64,000 nt of DNA, from assembly GCF_000150955.2 (NCBI RefSeq), contig NC_011693.1, positions 248,001-312,000 on the forward strand, given 5' to 3'. Shown piece by piece: positions 19,896 through 30,152 of this stretch. This DNA is from Phaeodactylum tricornutum CCAP 1055/1. Its lineage: Eukaryota; Bacillariophyta; Bacillariophyceae; Surirellales; Neidiaceae. Under the pieces are notes generated by a model that saw only the letters and a list, made by a program, of their open reading frames with translations, was not told where the DNA came from and searched no databases. Numbering within the stretch: position 1 is the first letter of the stretch; each line of letters starts with the position of its first letter. Position numbers and translations under genes: made by a program.

Positions 19896-22526
19896 ATGAC
19901 TAATTACTGGACGAGTATACGAGTCGCATCCCGCATACTGCGGACAACGAGGCAACGACGGATTCTGACACCCCCCACGACGTCGACATTGTTGGAGCAT
20001 CGGGAGTCCTCGCTCACGGACCGCGTTGGTAGACACCGCTGGGTGAGTCATTATCATTCCCACTCGGACGATTCGTACATTCCCAAGCCGTCAATGATTT
20101 CTCTGGCCAGTTTGACGGAAGCTTTTTGGAACGTACAGTCCCCGAAAAAGGGCATTGGGTTCGATAATTTCATTCCCAAGAATGGCAAAAAGACTGGTGA
20201 TGCGTCCAACGGAGAGAACGAAAGTTCCAACCAAAACGACAAAACGAGTCAGTCGAATAAGGAAGATTCCACTGAGGGATCAAAGAAAAAGGCGGATCCG
20301 TTTACCTCTGGACCCTTTCAAGCTCGTCAAGAACGGCAGCATGGAAAGCAAGGTGGTGGAGGCGGCAGTGGAGGGCCTGGGAGTGGTTGGGAACCCTGGA
20401 TTTCTACCGTTGCGCTCCTACTCTTGGCCTACTATTTCACCGGCGATAGCCGAGAAGAGGCACACTACAGCACACCTGCCGATCCCGCTACCGGCGGTTC
20501 AGCAGACCGCGAGATTTCTTGGCACGACTTTCTCCGATTACTCCAACAACAAGATGTCGTCAAGGTCGTGGTTTCGGACGATCGACAGTCGGCGCGGGTT
20601 TATCTCAAGCCCAACGCCTACGGACTACAGGCCACTTCTCGCTCCTCTCGTATGCATCAATCTGCCGATCAGGTCGCGGTGGAAAAAGACGGGTTCCACG
20701 ATCAAGACCAGGATCACCTGGATGGATTGCATGCCGGCCCCAATACTGCGGTTGGTTCCCCTTCGCAAACACGACACATCCCGTTCTTTTACCGCATGCA
20801 ACTGGGTAGTGTCAGTGCTTTTGAGAGCAAACTGGACGAGGCTCAACGCGCATTAGGCCGCGATCCAGCCTCGGATGTGCCGGTACAGTACGTCGCCGAC
20901 AGTAGCATGAGTCGAGAAATGCTCGGCGCCGTACCCGGCCTACTCATGGCCGCGGCCTTGTACGGAATGATGCGCTTTGCCGCCGGAGGTGCCGGTGCAT
21001 CAGCTGGTGGACGAGGAGGAATGGGCGGAATCTTCCAAATTGGTAAATCGACGGCCAAAAAGATTAACAAAGAAGACGTCACCGTAAACTTCGCGAGCGT
21101 GGCCGGGTGTGACGAAGCGAAGAAGGAGATCATGGAGTTTGTCGACTTTCTCAAAGATTCCGATCGCTTTACCAAACTCGGTGCCAAAATTCCGAAAGGC
21201 GCACTCTTGTGCGGACCGCCCGGTACCGGTAAAACGCTTCTGGCCAAGGCCGTGGCGGGGGAAGCCGGAGTACCCTTTTACAGTATTTCCGGTTCCGACT
21301 TTATCGAGATGTTCGTCGGCGTGGGCCCTTCCCGAGTTCGTGATCTGTTTAGTGAAGCTCGTGCCAACGCACCTTGTATTGTCTTTATTGACGAAATCGA
21401 TGCCGTTGGCCGACAGCGCGGCCGCGGTGGTATGGGTGGGAACGACGAACGGGAGAATACGCTGAACCAATTGCTCGTGGAAATGGACGGGTTTGAAACA
21501 AGCACCGGTGTAGTGGTGCTGGCCGGTACGAATCGCGTGGATATCCTCGATCAAGCTCTGACCCGACCCGGCCGATTCGATCGCCAAATTACCGTCGACA
21601 AACCCGATCTCAAGGGTCGTCGGGAGATTTTTAAAGTCCATTTGCAAGGAATCACCTTAGAAGACGACGTGGAAGATGTAGCGGGTCGTTTGGCAGGTTT
21701 GACGCCGGGTTTTGCCGGGGCGGATATTGCTAATATTTGCAACGAAGCAGCCATTGTGGCTGCCCGCCGTGCGGGTGAAACTGTGATCATGAACGACTTT
21801 GAAAAAGCAACCGACCGTATTATTGGAGGATTGGAGAGTAACAAAATTATGTCCATGGAAGACCGAAGTATTGTCGCGCACCACGAAGCTGGACACGCTG
21901 TTGCGGGCTGGTTTCTGGAACATGCTGATCCTTTGCTGAAGGTGACCATCATACCGAGGTCCAGCGGAGCGCTTGGTTTCGCCCAGTATTTACCAAAGGA
22001 AGTGTTCCTGCGGACGCAGGATCAAATAATGGATATTGTCTGCATGGCCCTTGCGGGACGTGCCGCGGAAGAGATCTTTTTTGGACGCGTCACTACTGGT
22101 GCTTCGGATGATCTACGACGCGTTACGGATCTGGTATATAGCACAATACAATTATATGGAATGAACAGCCGTCTGGGGCAGCTTTCGTTCCCTAAAGACC
22201 CGAATGCAATGTGGGAAGACCGGCCGTACTCCGAAAAGACTGCAAAAGCTATGGACGAAGAAGCTAAACTTACTGTGGACTCAGCTTACGAACGGACCCT
22301 GAACCTCCTGCGGGAAAAGAAGGATGATTTGGAAAAAGTTGCGAATATGCTGTTGGAAAAGGAAACCATTACACACGACGACATTCTGGAGCTAATCGGA
22401 CCCCGTCCGTACGCGGGAGACCCGGCGTACGACGAATTCGTCAAGCGAGTCAAGAAAGTCAAGTCCGAAATTCCTGAGGAAGATGTAGCTACCGACACGG
22501 GCCCATTGACTCCAGGACTTGCATAG
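19896..22526 (+). CDS. Mitochondrial m-AAA type FtsH protease (AFG3/Yta12-like)
   Basis: Protein of 876 residues starting at [24 protein letters not shown], an Arg-rich, acid-free leader of mitochondrial type. The frame extends 61 codons upstream but without targeting or conserved sequence. Order: leader; Gly/Lys-rich linker; TM1 ([14 protein letters not shown]); FtsH extracellular-type domain; TM2 ([14 protein letters not shown]); AAA module with Walker A GPPGTGKT, Walker [13 protein letters not shown] and the SRH arginines in [11 protein letters not shown]; then the M41 protease with zinc motif [10 protein letters not shown]. The split of the N-terminal region by two helices is the m-AAA pattern. 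It would degrade and extract inner-membrane proteins in a hexamer. No intron is present. All catalytic residues I can check are intact. Confidence 0.93.
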   Translation: MTNYWTSIRVASRILRTTRQRRILTPPTTSTLLEHRESSLTDRVGRHRWVSHYHSHSDDSYIPKPSMISLASLTEAFWNVQSPKKGIGFDNFIPKNGKKTGDASNGENESSNQNDKTSQSNKEDSTEGSKKKADPFTSGPFQARQERQHGKQGGGGGSGGPGSGWEPWISTVALLLLAYYFTGDSREEAHYSTPADPATGGSADREISWHDFLRLLQQQDVVKVVVSDDRQSARVYLKPNAYGLQATSRSSRMHQSADQVAVEKDGFHDQDQDHLDGLHAGPNTAVGSPSQTRHIPFFYRMQLGSVSAFESKLDEAQRALGRDPASDVPVQYVADSSMSREMLGAVPGLLMAAALYGMMRFAAGGAGASAGGRGGMGGIFQIGKSTAKKINKEDVTVNFASVAGCDEAKKEIMEFVDFLKDSDRFTKLGAKIPKGALLCGPPGTGKTLLAKAVAGEAGVPFYSISGSDFIEMFVGVGPSRVRDLFSEARANAPCIVFIDEIDAVGRQRGRGGMGGNDERENTLNQLLVEMDGFETSTGVVVLAGTNRVDILDQALTRPGRFDRQITVDKPDLKGRREIFKVHLQGITLEDDVEDVAGRLAGLTPGFAGADIANICNEAAIVAARRAGETVIMNDFEKATDRIIGGLESNKIMSMEDRSIVAHHEAGHAVAGWFLEHADPLLKVTIIPRSSGALGFAQYLPKEVFLRTQDQIMDIVCMALAGRAAEEIFFGRVTTGASDDLRRVTDLVYSTIQLYGMNSRLGQLSFPKDPNAMWEDRPYSEKTAKAMDEEAKLTVDSAYERTLNLLREKKDDLEKVANMLLEKETITHDDILELIGPRPYAGDPAYDEFVKRVKKVKSEIPEEDVATDTGPLTPGLA

Positions 22527-23088
22527 CGTGCGAAAAAGCTCATAAATACGATCAACTGTTCTTCTCTATTTTGTACCTTCTACTCTAGTTTTGAACCTGT
22601 TTGGTGGGATCGCTCCTTATTGTCCTTGAAAAAGCTAAATTGTGCCGAGCCCTCAAGCAGAGAGCACCGTGTTGGAACCTGGCGAGCCAATCATACATCT
22701 CACAGAATTATTTTGGAAATTGCTATCTTGACAACAGCAGCTGTCTTGACTTATCGAAATTGTATGTCGAAATCCAAGCGGGGGACTTCATTGCCAGTGC
22801 TCTCAGAGACACGAAATGAGGAAAATTAAGTGCAGGGTTCCTCATCGCCAGTGCTCTCACAGACTATCATGTCGAAATAAAAGTGCGGAGGTTTTCATCG
22901 CCCATGCTCTCACAGACGATGATGCGACACTCTGCCGCGGAAAAAGCTCTACGGTAAAATAGAAAAAAATAACGGTTGGCTGAAATTACTGGTGACCAGT
23001 TTATTTTACTGACTGCGGTCAAGAGTTTTTTGAATAATCAGCAGTAGTCTGTTTTCCCGTTTAAGCGTCCCGAAATGAGTCTAGTCCC
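22527..23088. other. Intergenic region with minisatellite
   Basis: About 560 bases between convergent genes (FtsH ends at 22526, DUF6824 ends at 23089). Apart from the 54-bp repeats at 22763-22917 I see nothing in it. Confidence 0.4.
22763..22917. repeat. Three-copy 53-54 bp minisatellite
   Basis: Three degenerate head-to-tail units end at about 22810, 22864 and 22917. Each ends in a GCC(A/C)(G)TGCTCTCA(C/G)AGAC core, the cores being spaced 54 and 53 bases apart. The first and third units share an ATGTCGAAAT start. The divergence between units suggests an old array. Confidence 0.75.
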
Positions 23089-23862
23089 CTACACCTCAGC
23101 TGAGTGCTCCCTTGTATGCTCATCTCCGCCGCGTTCGCCCACGCAAGGGGAGGAAAATTTCTTCACGGCCAGTTTGCGACGAAGATCTGGGGCACCCTCG
23201 CGCAAAGCTTGGCAGACCTTTTCGTAGGCACGGTGCTCATCAATCTCTTGCCAGCCAAAGTGCCCGCTCGGACCAAGCCCTGGGCGTTTGGTACGTTTCA
23301 GGAAGCGGCCGCCACGCTCTTTGACCAATTGCACGATGAGTATGGCAATTTCCGGTTTCTCGACACGCTTTGCCGCCAAGTAGGCTGCCTGGTGTTTGTT
23401 GACTAGCTGACGAAAGTATTGATTGCCTTCATGCCAGTTTGTAGGGGCGCCGCGACCACAGAGGACGTCGGTACCCTTTATTTCAAACACCAAGCCAGGC
23501 GATGAGCTGCGATCACGTTGTAGGTACACTACCTCCGGCGGGGACGACTGCAACGAAGGATCGTGTGTCTCCGGATGGTGCGCTTGATTGAAGGCGGGTG
23601 GATGGGCATGCTGGTAATAGGAGCGGTGATGTTGGTGGTAGGAATGATCGTACCAGCTCGCCGGCTGATATTGCTGGTGCGGTTGGGGATAGCTCCGAGG
23701 AGCAGGTTGACGATACCTCGGAGGCTCAAAGTCTTGATAAGCTGGGTGTCGTTCAAAAGCTGAGCTGTGCTCTGAGTGGTGTGAGGGTGGTTGTTGGTAG
23801 GAATAGTAGGAGCGTTCTTCTGCCTCTGTCGTTTTCCAGTAGTCGTCTGTGTGAGGTATCAT
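23089..23862 (-). CDS. DUF6824-domain protein, shorter paralogue
   Basis: Protein of 257 residues starting at MIPHTDDYWKTT; the frame runs upstream to 23979 without conserved sequence. The N-terminal ~110 residues are rich in Tyr, His, Gln and Pro (repeated SY.QHH- and YQ-type runs) and are likely disordered. The DUF6824 domain follows: EIKGTDVLCGRGAPTNWHEG, then YFRQLVNKHQAAYLAAKRVEKPE, and ending AYEKVCQALREGAPD. Compared with the 13.5-kb gene the domain order relative to the low-complexity part is reversed. The role is unknown; a regulatory one is a guess. Confidence 0.78.
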   Translation of the reverse strand: MIPHTDDYWKTTEAEERSYYSYQQPPSHHSEHSSAFERHPAYQDFEPPRYRQPAPRSYPQPHQQYQPASWYDHSYHQHHRSYYQHAHPPAFNQAHHPETHDPSLQSSPPEVVYLQRDRSSSPGLVFEIKGTDVLCGRGAPTNWHEGNQYFRQLVNKHQAAYLAAKRVEKPEIAILIVQLVKERGGRFLKRTKRPGLGPSGHFGWQEIDEHRAYEKVCQALREGAPDLRRKLAVKKFSSPCVGERGGDEHTREHSAEV

Positions 23863-25173
23863 GATGAGATAAAATAGATGACATACGAATTCAAAAATAT
23901 GAGACTTTTCTGTAGAGGTATGCTGCACACCGCCTCTCGTGAATACCCATGCCCCTAAGTGTACGCATACATGTGCCAACGGGTTGCGTTGTGTCTTGAC
24001 GATCGCAAAATAAGAAATCTAAGTTCCATCCGTTAAAAAGCAACCAACAATTCAATGTATTAAAGCTCGCTATAAAATGGATAACTTAGATACTGATTAG
24101 AAATAGGGTTTTCCTTCAATGAGAAATCATAGAGACATATCGTTTATTCGTGGGACATGATTGGAACGACCAAAGAACTCAAATACAGTTCACCTCTACA
24201 TACTCGGGGGGGGTATCGAAAAAATTCTCTTAGGCCACATCCTATGAAATACAATCGTTGACAAATCCCTTCGTAACCATTCCGCGAACTCATGCCCCGT
24301 GTCCCGCGTTAGCGTCGCATTCAACGGAAGGAAACATCGTTGCGCGCCGGCTGATATTATGAATGTGTACACAACTAATTTAAGTCTTAGTTTGAGAGCA
24401 TACTGACATGAAAGGCTTTCTAACAGGAGAGACTGGTCCATCTGTCCATATTTGGACCGTACAAGCTTGAAAATGACTTTCGATACGGTGAATTCATGAG
24501 CCACAGGGAGCTGTCTAAAGCCATCTTTCTTTAAAGAGGATCAGTTCTACTCGTTAGCTATTCCACTTTCATAGACTTCTCGTGTCAACAATCCATTCTG
24601 GCTTAGTATTCCCTTATTGACTGTATTGGGCTAAATGTTTCTCAGTCTTTGCCAATTAGCCTTGTTTTAAACATCGGAAAGGGGTGTTGTAAACAAAGCT
24701 ACTAGCACTTCAGAAGGAATTTGGGCAAAGCCGATTTCCCTGCGACATTGTCGACTTTCTTGATGTGGCTTGCCAAAAGACAGCTTCAATTGAGGCTGCT
24801 TCGGATGTTCCGTCGCATATGTCTAGGTTTTCTTTCTGTTTTACCATACCTGGTGGTACAGATCGCTTAAGTGAAGTCAACAAAACAACTGAAATCACAA
24901 CTGTCACTGAGTTTGTAGGCATCCAAAGCTTCTCCTTTAGCGTTGCCACTCTGGATATTGTTTTCATTCTTTTCTCTCTGAGCATGGGGCCAATTGATCA
25001 AAGAGCCTAGCAAGCAATATAGTTTTGATGTTTCCATGTTAGCAAATGTGTTGCTTTGCTTACAGTAAGTAATTTTCTTTACAAATAAACAGAACGAAAA
25101 GGTTAGAAAGGAGATACGGAGCTCGCTCTCCCCGACCAAAGGTGGTAATGTTTGTTCGAATAGTGAGGGTGGT
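23863..25173. other. Intergenic region of about 1.3 kb, nothing supported
   Basis: AT-rich. Minus-strand frames at 24196-24504 and 24710-24985 and a plus-strand frame at 24765-25010 lack known motifs. No RNA gene is seen. Confidence 0.4.
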
Positions 25174-25955
25174 TCAAAAGTTCTCGTTGAAGTGGCTGGA
25201 ATATCCCAGAAACGAGTTGATCATGTAGGGTTCGTTGTTCAATTTTTCGTGCACCATTAAAGCCAAAATGCCCATTTGTGCGGCTCGGCCGTTATTCAAC
25301 TCGATCGCTCGTTTCTCCAACTGCTCCTCCGGAGTTGCGCTCCACTGAAACAAACCGTTCCGCAAGTCCCCGGGATATTGCGCAACGCCCTTGCTGTCTT
25401 TCATAACGACGACCTCCAAAAATCCGATCGCGACGAAAATGGCTGCGAGACCCGATATAGGTAGGCGTTCAAAAGCGGCCAACCCGGCGGGAATGTTCGA
25501 GTACGAAACGCCGCCGATCGATCCCGGCCAACGAACTCCAGCGCTCGTGACCATGTGTCCAACAATCGCCAACATGGCGACTCGGCCGTGTTTGATTTCG
25601 ACGTAGCGAAGTTCATCAAAACGGGCTTGGTCGGCACCATCACACACACTCAACGGGTCCCTACGAGGATGAAATAGTAAACAGCCGTGAGTGTACGGAT
25701 TTCGCGCAGTGAGTAAAGTCGTGCAGTGTGGTAAGATATGTTAGAGAGGCATGCGGGGGGAAATGACGATACTCCTTACCAGAATCCCAGCGGCTTTTGG
25801 ACTCCGAGTTCGTCTTCAAATCCTGTGACACGCAATGCGGTATTGGAGAGCTTATGGGAACCACCATGGGCCATTGCAAAGGCCGCGACCGAATCGGAAA
25901 GTGACACGGCCGTCGCGACTACCACTATAACAACAGAAACACCGAATAGCTTCAT
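25174..25955 (-). CDS. Fucoxanthin-chlorophyll a/c light-harvesting protein (Lhcf-like)
   Basis: Two exons, 25955-25780 and 25660-25174, with a 119-nt intron (GTAAGG...TAG), giving 220 residues. The N terminus MKLFGVSVVIVVVATAVSL ends in SVAAF-AMAHG, a plastid bipartite signal. The junction restores GFWDPLS. Helix 1 has EIKHGRVAMLAIVGHMV and helix 3 ELNNGRAAQMGILALMVHEKL, the latter being typical of classic FCP (Lhcf) proteins. It binds fucoxanthin and chlorophylls a and c in the thylakoid antenna. The intron falls one codon away from that of the other Lhc gene in this window. Confidence 0.92.
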
Positions 25956-26694
25956 AACCGAAAAAGGATCGATGCTTTACGGTCGTTGTCGAGTCAAGGT
26001 ATCTTTGCCAATGGCAATGCCATGCCAACGCGTCTCTCTACTAGACAGGGCAGGGCAGGGTATGGCATACGACGCTACGGCCAGCACGAATTGGGTCCGT
26101 CCAGGATTTCGGTTCAAGTTTTGTGGGGAGACTGGAATTTGAAATCTGTCGTTTATACCGGTAAAAGTACGAAAGCTTAAACTCCAAAATCCGAGTTCCT
26201 AGATACAGCCGTGCCAACTCCGTGCCGGTCGGTATCTCTCCTTTGTGACTGTTCCTGCCAGTATGTTTGGGTCTCGATCTGCCTGCTGCGTACTTACAGT
26301 TAGTACGCTGAACCATTCTGGTTGCAATTTTAGTTAGTATTAACAGTAAACTCCTCTCTCTAGAGCTAAACACGCATTCATTCGTTTCCTTGCATTTCAG
26401 TCGTGAGAACAGTTCGAGTTGCCCAGTCGCCAACCAAACAAACGAAAGATCACCACACCTAGTAGGGCACAGCACCAATCAAAGTTTGCTAGCCTTCGTG
26501 AATATCCCTTTTACGCCTCACGTTACGGGAAAGTTGCAGAGAACGAGCGACGCAGTACGATCCATAACGTGGCTGATAATCCGTTTACAACTCGCTCGGT
26601 AGTCTGTCTTGCGTACACAACACAGAGCATTTATGTCCATGCCGTGGCACCCACAGCCGACCGACTCCGCAAGTAACACCCCCGCGGAAAATCT
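25956..26694. other. Intergenic region, nothing recognised
   Basis: About 740 bases between the Lhc promoter and the 3' end of the Sep15-like gene. Reading frames in it (for example 26041-26478 minus and 26419-26676 plus) show no domain. Confidence 0.4.
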
Positions 26695-27234
26695 CTACGG
26701 CAAGAGTGACTCCAGCATGTCTCGTATTTCGTCACGTTTCCAACCGTCTACGTAAATTCTTTCTTCGGCTCGCTGATTCAAGTCGGTTGCGGAGAGAGCC
26801 TTGGTAGGGAGCGGGGCGTTAAAAAAGTAGAGGACGGCCGGTGCGGCAAAGAATCCGTACGCTCCACCACGACTCTGCGTCTGTTTCTGCAAGACCTTGG
26901 ACCCCTTGGTCTGGACCAAGGCGTCCCAATCGTGAGTCACAAACTCGGACAGGTCGCCACTGCCGCCCATCGCGGCGGATTCCGGTACGACCAGGACGGC
27001 GGCAGCGTAGGGCTTGGTAATCCGCGAGACATCCTTGTAGGATTGACAACAAGTACGACACGAGGATTGCATTGTAACCGGGAGCAAGTCGCAAGTCGTA
27101 CAAGCCAATTGGGAAGGATCCCAACCTTGCGCACGACATGCGGTACTCCAGTCCGGCGGTGGGGTTGTGGGAGTGGTCGAGGCGACCACGGCGTCCGACA
27201 CGGTCCACCACGTGAACAGCAGCCAGCACACGGC

Positions 27235-27270
<36 letters not shown>

Positions 27271-27300
27271 GCGATGGGTACACGATAAGGGTCGACGCAT
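26695..27300 (-). CDS. Sep15/SELENOF-like ER protein without the redox motif
   Basis: Protein of 201 residues starting at MRRPLSC. A run of 12 Thr precedes the hydrophobic signal core AVCWLLFTWWTV. The mature part has the Cys-rich domain of Sep15, which in animals binds the glycoprotein glucosyltransferase UGGT: CRAQGWDPSQLACTTCDLL, then CRTCCQ, spaced as in SELENOF. The thioredoxin-like domain follows (KPYAAAVLVVPES... to the end, AERIYVDGWKRDEIRDMLESLL). Where SELENOF has CGU/CGC, this protein has a PES segment with no Cys or Sec and no in-frame UGA. It may act only as a UGGT-binding partner in ER folding quality control, or may not be redox-active. The homology is my reading of the spacing of cysteines and flanks. 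Confidence 0.72.
27235..27270. repeat. Twelve-unit GTT microsatellite inside coding sequence
   Basis: Perfect 36-base GTT run; on the minus strand it is ACA repeats encoding the Thr run just before the signal-peptide core of the Sep15-like protein. Confidence 0.9.
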
Positions 27301-28301
27301 GTTTCCGTTTCGTGAGTTTGTTGCCTTGGGGAACGATAGGAAATGGAAGCGTCTTAGTAGGATTGGAATGACTGGAACAAGTTTGTGTGTGTGTATGTGT
27401 TGATGACACTGACTTGTATGATCCACGGTGTGCCCCGCAGACAATGGCGGAGCAAAAGGGTCCCCCCACCTCCCGTACCGACAGTCAAACTGGAACAGCA
27501 CAGCAAGCCAACCTTGTAGGTCTATAGGATCCGGCAGTAGACACGATTACCACGTCACGCGTGGAGTCGGTTGGGTAGGGGCTGGGTGGAATGTTTCGAA
27601 TCGCACGGTAGGTGTCGCAAGGAACAGACAAGAGTACGGGACTCAGAATATATGTTTAGCATACTCGATGCAAGAGTACACAATATATTAGGAAAGGATA
27701 CAAACTATGTAAGTATCCAGTGAGATTGAATATTTACAAGATCAGAACCGCAGGAATGAAGAGGTCTGGTCCCACGGGTTTGAGAGGTTCTTACCCAAAG
27801 GAGAATAGTCAAATAAAGTTCGTATAATCTCAGAAGTTAGTAAAGTAGTAAGCTTACAGCTCTAGATTGGTTGACTGATAGCGAGTGCAGTTGTGGACCC
27901 GAGATAGGCCACGACGAATCCGCGACCCGGTACGACCCACCGAAACAACACCGTGAACGAGAGAGTCTTGTGAGAAGTTGTCCGTTCACGACAGTAGGAA
28001 ACGTGTTATTGTTCTTTTCTTTGGGCCCCCAACCTCTCCCCGTCCGCCACGACCCTGCAAACACACTCACACCACACTCTACGAATGATCTATCCATCCA
28101 TCGCTACGTCGTTTCGAGTTTCTCTGACGGAATCGTGAGACATCCACTGGCAAACTACCGTTAGCTCGTCGTTCGACGAAACGACAACCTCACCACACAA
28201 ACCAACAACGCTGGGCATCCGTTTTACGTGACCACTAACTCACAGTCAGTGTCATTATTATCAGTATCCTTTGACAACAACCACTACCATAACACTCCAT
28301 C
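27301..28301. other. Divergent intergenic region of about 1 kb
   Basis: Holds the promoters of the Sep15-like gene and of the metallopeptidase-like gene. Small frames occur on both strands, none with support. Confidence 0.4.
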
Positions 28302-29870
28302 ATGCAGCTTTGGAGGTTTACTGCTACGTGCGTTGCGGTGGGGTATGGGGTCGCTTCGTGGGTGCCAACAACCGCCTTCACTCCTCCCGTACTCCGTTCG
28401 ACTCGTCCTTTTCCCGCTGCGCCACACCTCAAGCCGCGGTACCGTCGTTGGTACACTTCCAACGGAGACAACGAAGAACGCCGTACGTCCACGACGAACA
28501 ACAATGTTGACACTGTCACGTCGGCAACGGACCACACTAGCCGAGCCGTCCGAGACTTGGACGACGCACTGCGGACTGGCGCCTTGCGTCAAGCAGTCCG
28601 TGTCTTGCGGTCCCATCCCGACCTCGAACTCTCTCGGGAACGCTGGAACGCCATTTTCGACGCCATTGAAGTCCGGACGGCCAACGCCGAAGAAAATTCG
28701 GAAAACTTGCGGGCCCTGGCCAACACGGCCACGGAATTTCCCGTACAGTCCGCCGCGCGCCAAGAAATGACCGACATGTACGCAACGCTGCAAGCCCAAC
28801 GGCAACTCACCCTGTACGGGGCGGTGGATACCAAGTTGCCCTTGGCGGCGGGGTCGTACAATTTGCCACCATCGTTGCTCGAATCGATTCTCGATCTGCC
28901 CATGAAGGCGTTGACGCCGGAACCGACCAATACCTTGCTCTTGGCGGGAGTCGGGGTGGCGATTCTGGAAGGAATCCTTTCCTTGACGACCGGTGTGCCC
29001 CTCAATCTACTCGTGGGGGCAACCCTGCTAGCCGCCTTTGTGGATCGACTCTTTCTCAACGGTGCCGTCTTCGAATCCTTCCTCAAACTTTTCTCACCCG
29101 GCATTCAAACCAAAATTCTCCGACACGAAGCCGGACACTTTCTCGCCGCCTACGTCCTCGGTTGCCCCGTGGAAGGCATTGTCCTTTCCGCCTGGGCAGC
29201 CTTACAGGACCGTCGGTTTGGCGCTCGACAAGTGTCCGCCGGTACCAGCTTTTTCGATCCCGAACTGTCCGCACAAATCAACAACCAACAAGCCGTCAAA
29301 CGATCCGCCGTCGATCGCTATTCCATCATTGTCATGGCCGGTATCGCGGCCGAAGCGGAACAGTACGGACGCGCCGACGGCGGCGCCGGCGACGAAATGG
29401 CCCTCGTGGCCTTTCTGTCCCAACTCAACGGTGGACGCGGCGGCGGGCCCTGGAACGCCGACGCCATTCGCAACCAAGCCCGCTGGGGGGCGCTCCAAGC
29501 CGTTTTGCTGCTCCGACACTATCGACCGGCCTATGACGCCCTCGTTGATGCCCTGGAACGGGGCGGATCGCTCGGAGACTGTATTCACGCGATTGAAAAA
29601 GCCGCTCGCGATCACAATCTGCGGCCACTGGCGCAGCCGGTCGGGTATATCGGCGAGGACGAGTCCTGGTCGACCGTGGGTCCGTCCTCGGCGAGTACTC
29701 TGGACGCCGCTACAGCTACCGGAAAAGATGGGAGGAACGACAGCCCCAAGGCTGTCCAAGACTTTAACGAGGACGAATCGTTGGCAACGTTACAAAACTA
29801 CCGAGCCACGGTAGAAGCCAAACTGCGAGAGGTAGAGGACCAACTGAGTAAACTAAACGAGTCGCCGTGA
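28302..29870 (+). CDS. M41-like metallopeptidase domain protein without AAA module, probably plastid
   Basis: Single-exon protein of 522 residues. The start MQLWRFTATCVAVGYGVASWVPTTAFTPP is a signal peptide ending in an AF-TPP plastid motif. A helical region with repeated Arg/Leu blocks follows, then membrane-like helices (residues about 205-250: LLLAGVGVAILEGILSL). The protease part has ILRHEAGHFLAAYVLG with the HExxH zinc motif, then RYSIIVMAGIAAEAEQYG and a region like the FtsH protease after its zinc motif. There is no Walker A or SRH, so it is not an FtsH ATPase. Plants have comparable plastid proteins (VIR3 and related FtsH-like proteins), which I take as the nearest family. The C terminus is a Glu-rich coiled-coil-like segment. 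Whether it cleaves proteins is not shown. Confidence 0.75.
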   Translation: MQLWRFTATCVAVGYGVASWVPTTAFTPPVLRSTRPFPAAPHLKPRYRRWYTSNGDNEERRTSTTNNNVDTVTSATDHTSRAVRDLDDALRTGALRQAVRVLRSHPDLELSRERWNAIFDAIEVRTANAEENSENLRALANTATEFPVQSAARQEMTDMYATLQAQRQLTLYGAVDTKLPLAAGSYNLPPSLLESILDLPMKALTPEPTNTLLLAGVGVAILEGILSLTTGVPLNLLVGATLLAAFVDRLFLNGAVFESFLKLFSPGIQTKILRHEAGHFLAAYVLGCPVEGIVLSAWAALQDRRFGARQVSAGTSFFDPELSAQINNQQAVKRSAVDRYSIIVMAGIAAEAEQYGRADGGAGDEMALVAFLSQLNGGRGGGPWNADAIRNQARWGALQAVLLLRHYRPAYDALVDALERGGSLGDCIHAIEKAARDHNLRPLAQPVGYIGEDESWSTVGPSSASTLDAATATGKDGRNDSPKAVQDFNEDESLATLQNYRATVEAKLREVEDQLSKLNESP

Positions 29871-30152
29871 CGGTACACCATACGGGACTTGTACGATGCA
29901 AGGCTACACAATGTCGGCAACTCGACGACCTGCAGAGTCGTAACGGAGCAAACATTCACATCCCCGACACTTTGCACTCCATCGTTTCGTGGTAGAGATC
30001 AAAGACGAAAACGGTAAAATCCACTGCGGCCGGCCTATTGCTTACGTTCCTAGACCTATCTATTTCTGAACAATGAAACTATGTATCCCTATATGCTTTA
30101 ATAGGAAGCGAGAATGGTACCATCCCTGGCTCTCGCCAATCCCCCCTTGTCA
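29871..30152. other. Convergent 3' intergenic region
   Basis: About 280 bases between two convergent genes; expected to hold both 3' UTRs. Nothing else seen. Confidence 0.4.

Noticed and set aside
24196-24985. Small minus-strand genes in the 24 kb gap
   Set aside because: Short frames without conserved residues, AT-rich composition and non-ATG or weak starts.
26695-27300. Selenocysteine codon in the Sep15-like gene
   Set aside because: No in-frame UGA exists in the expected position and no SECIS-like fold was evident by eye.
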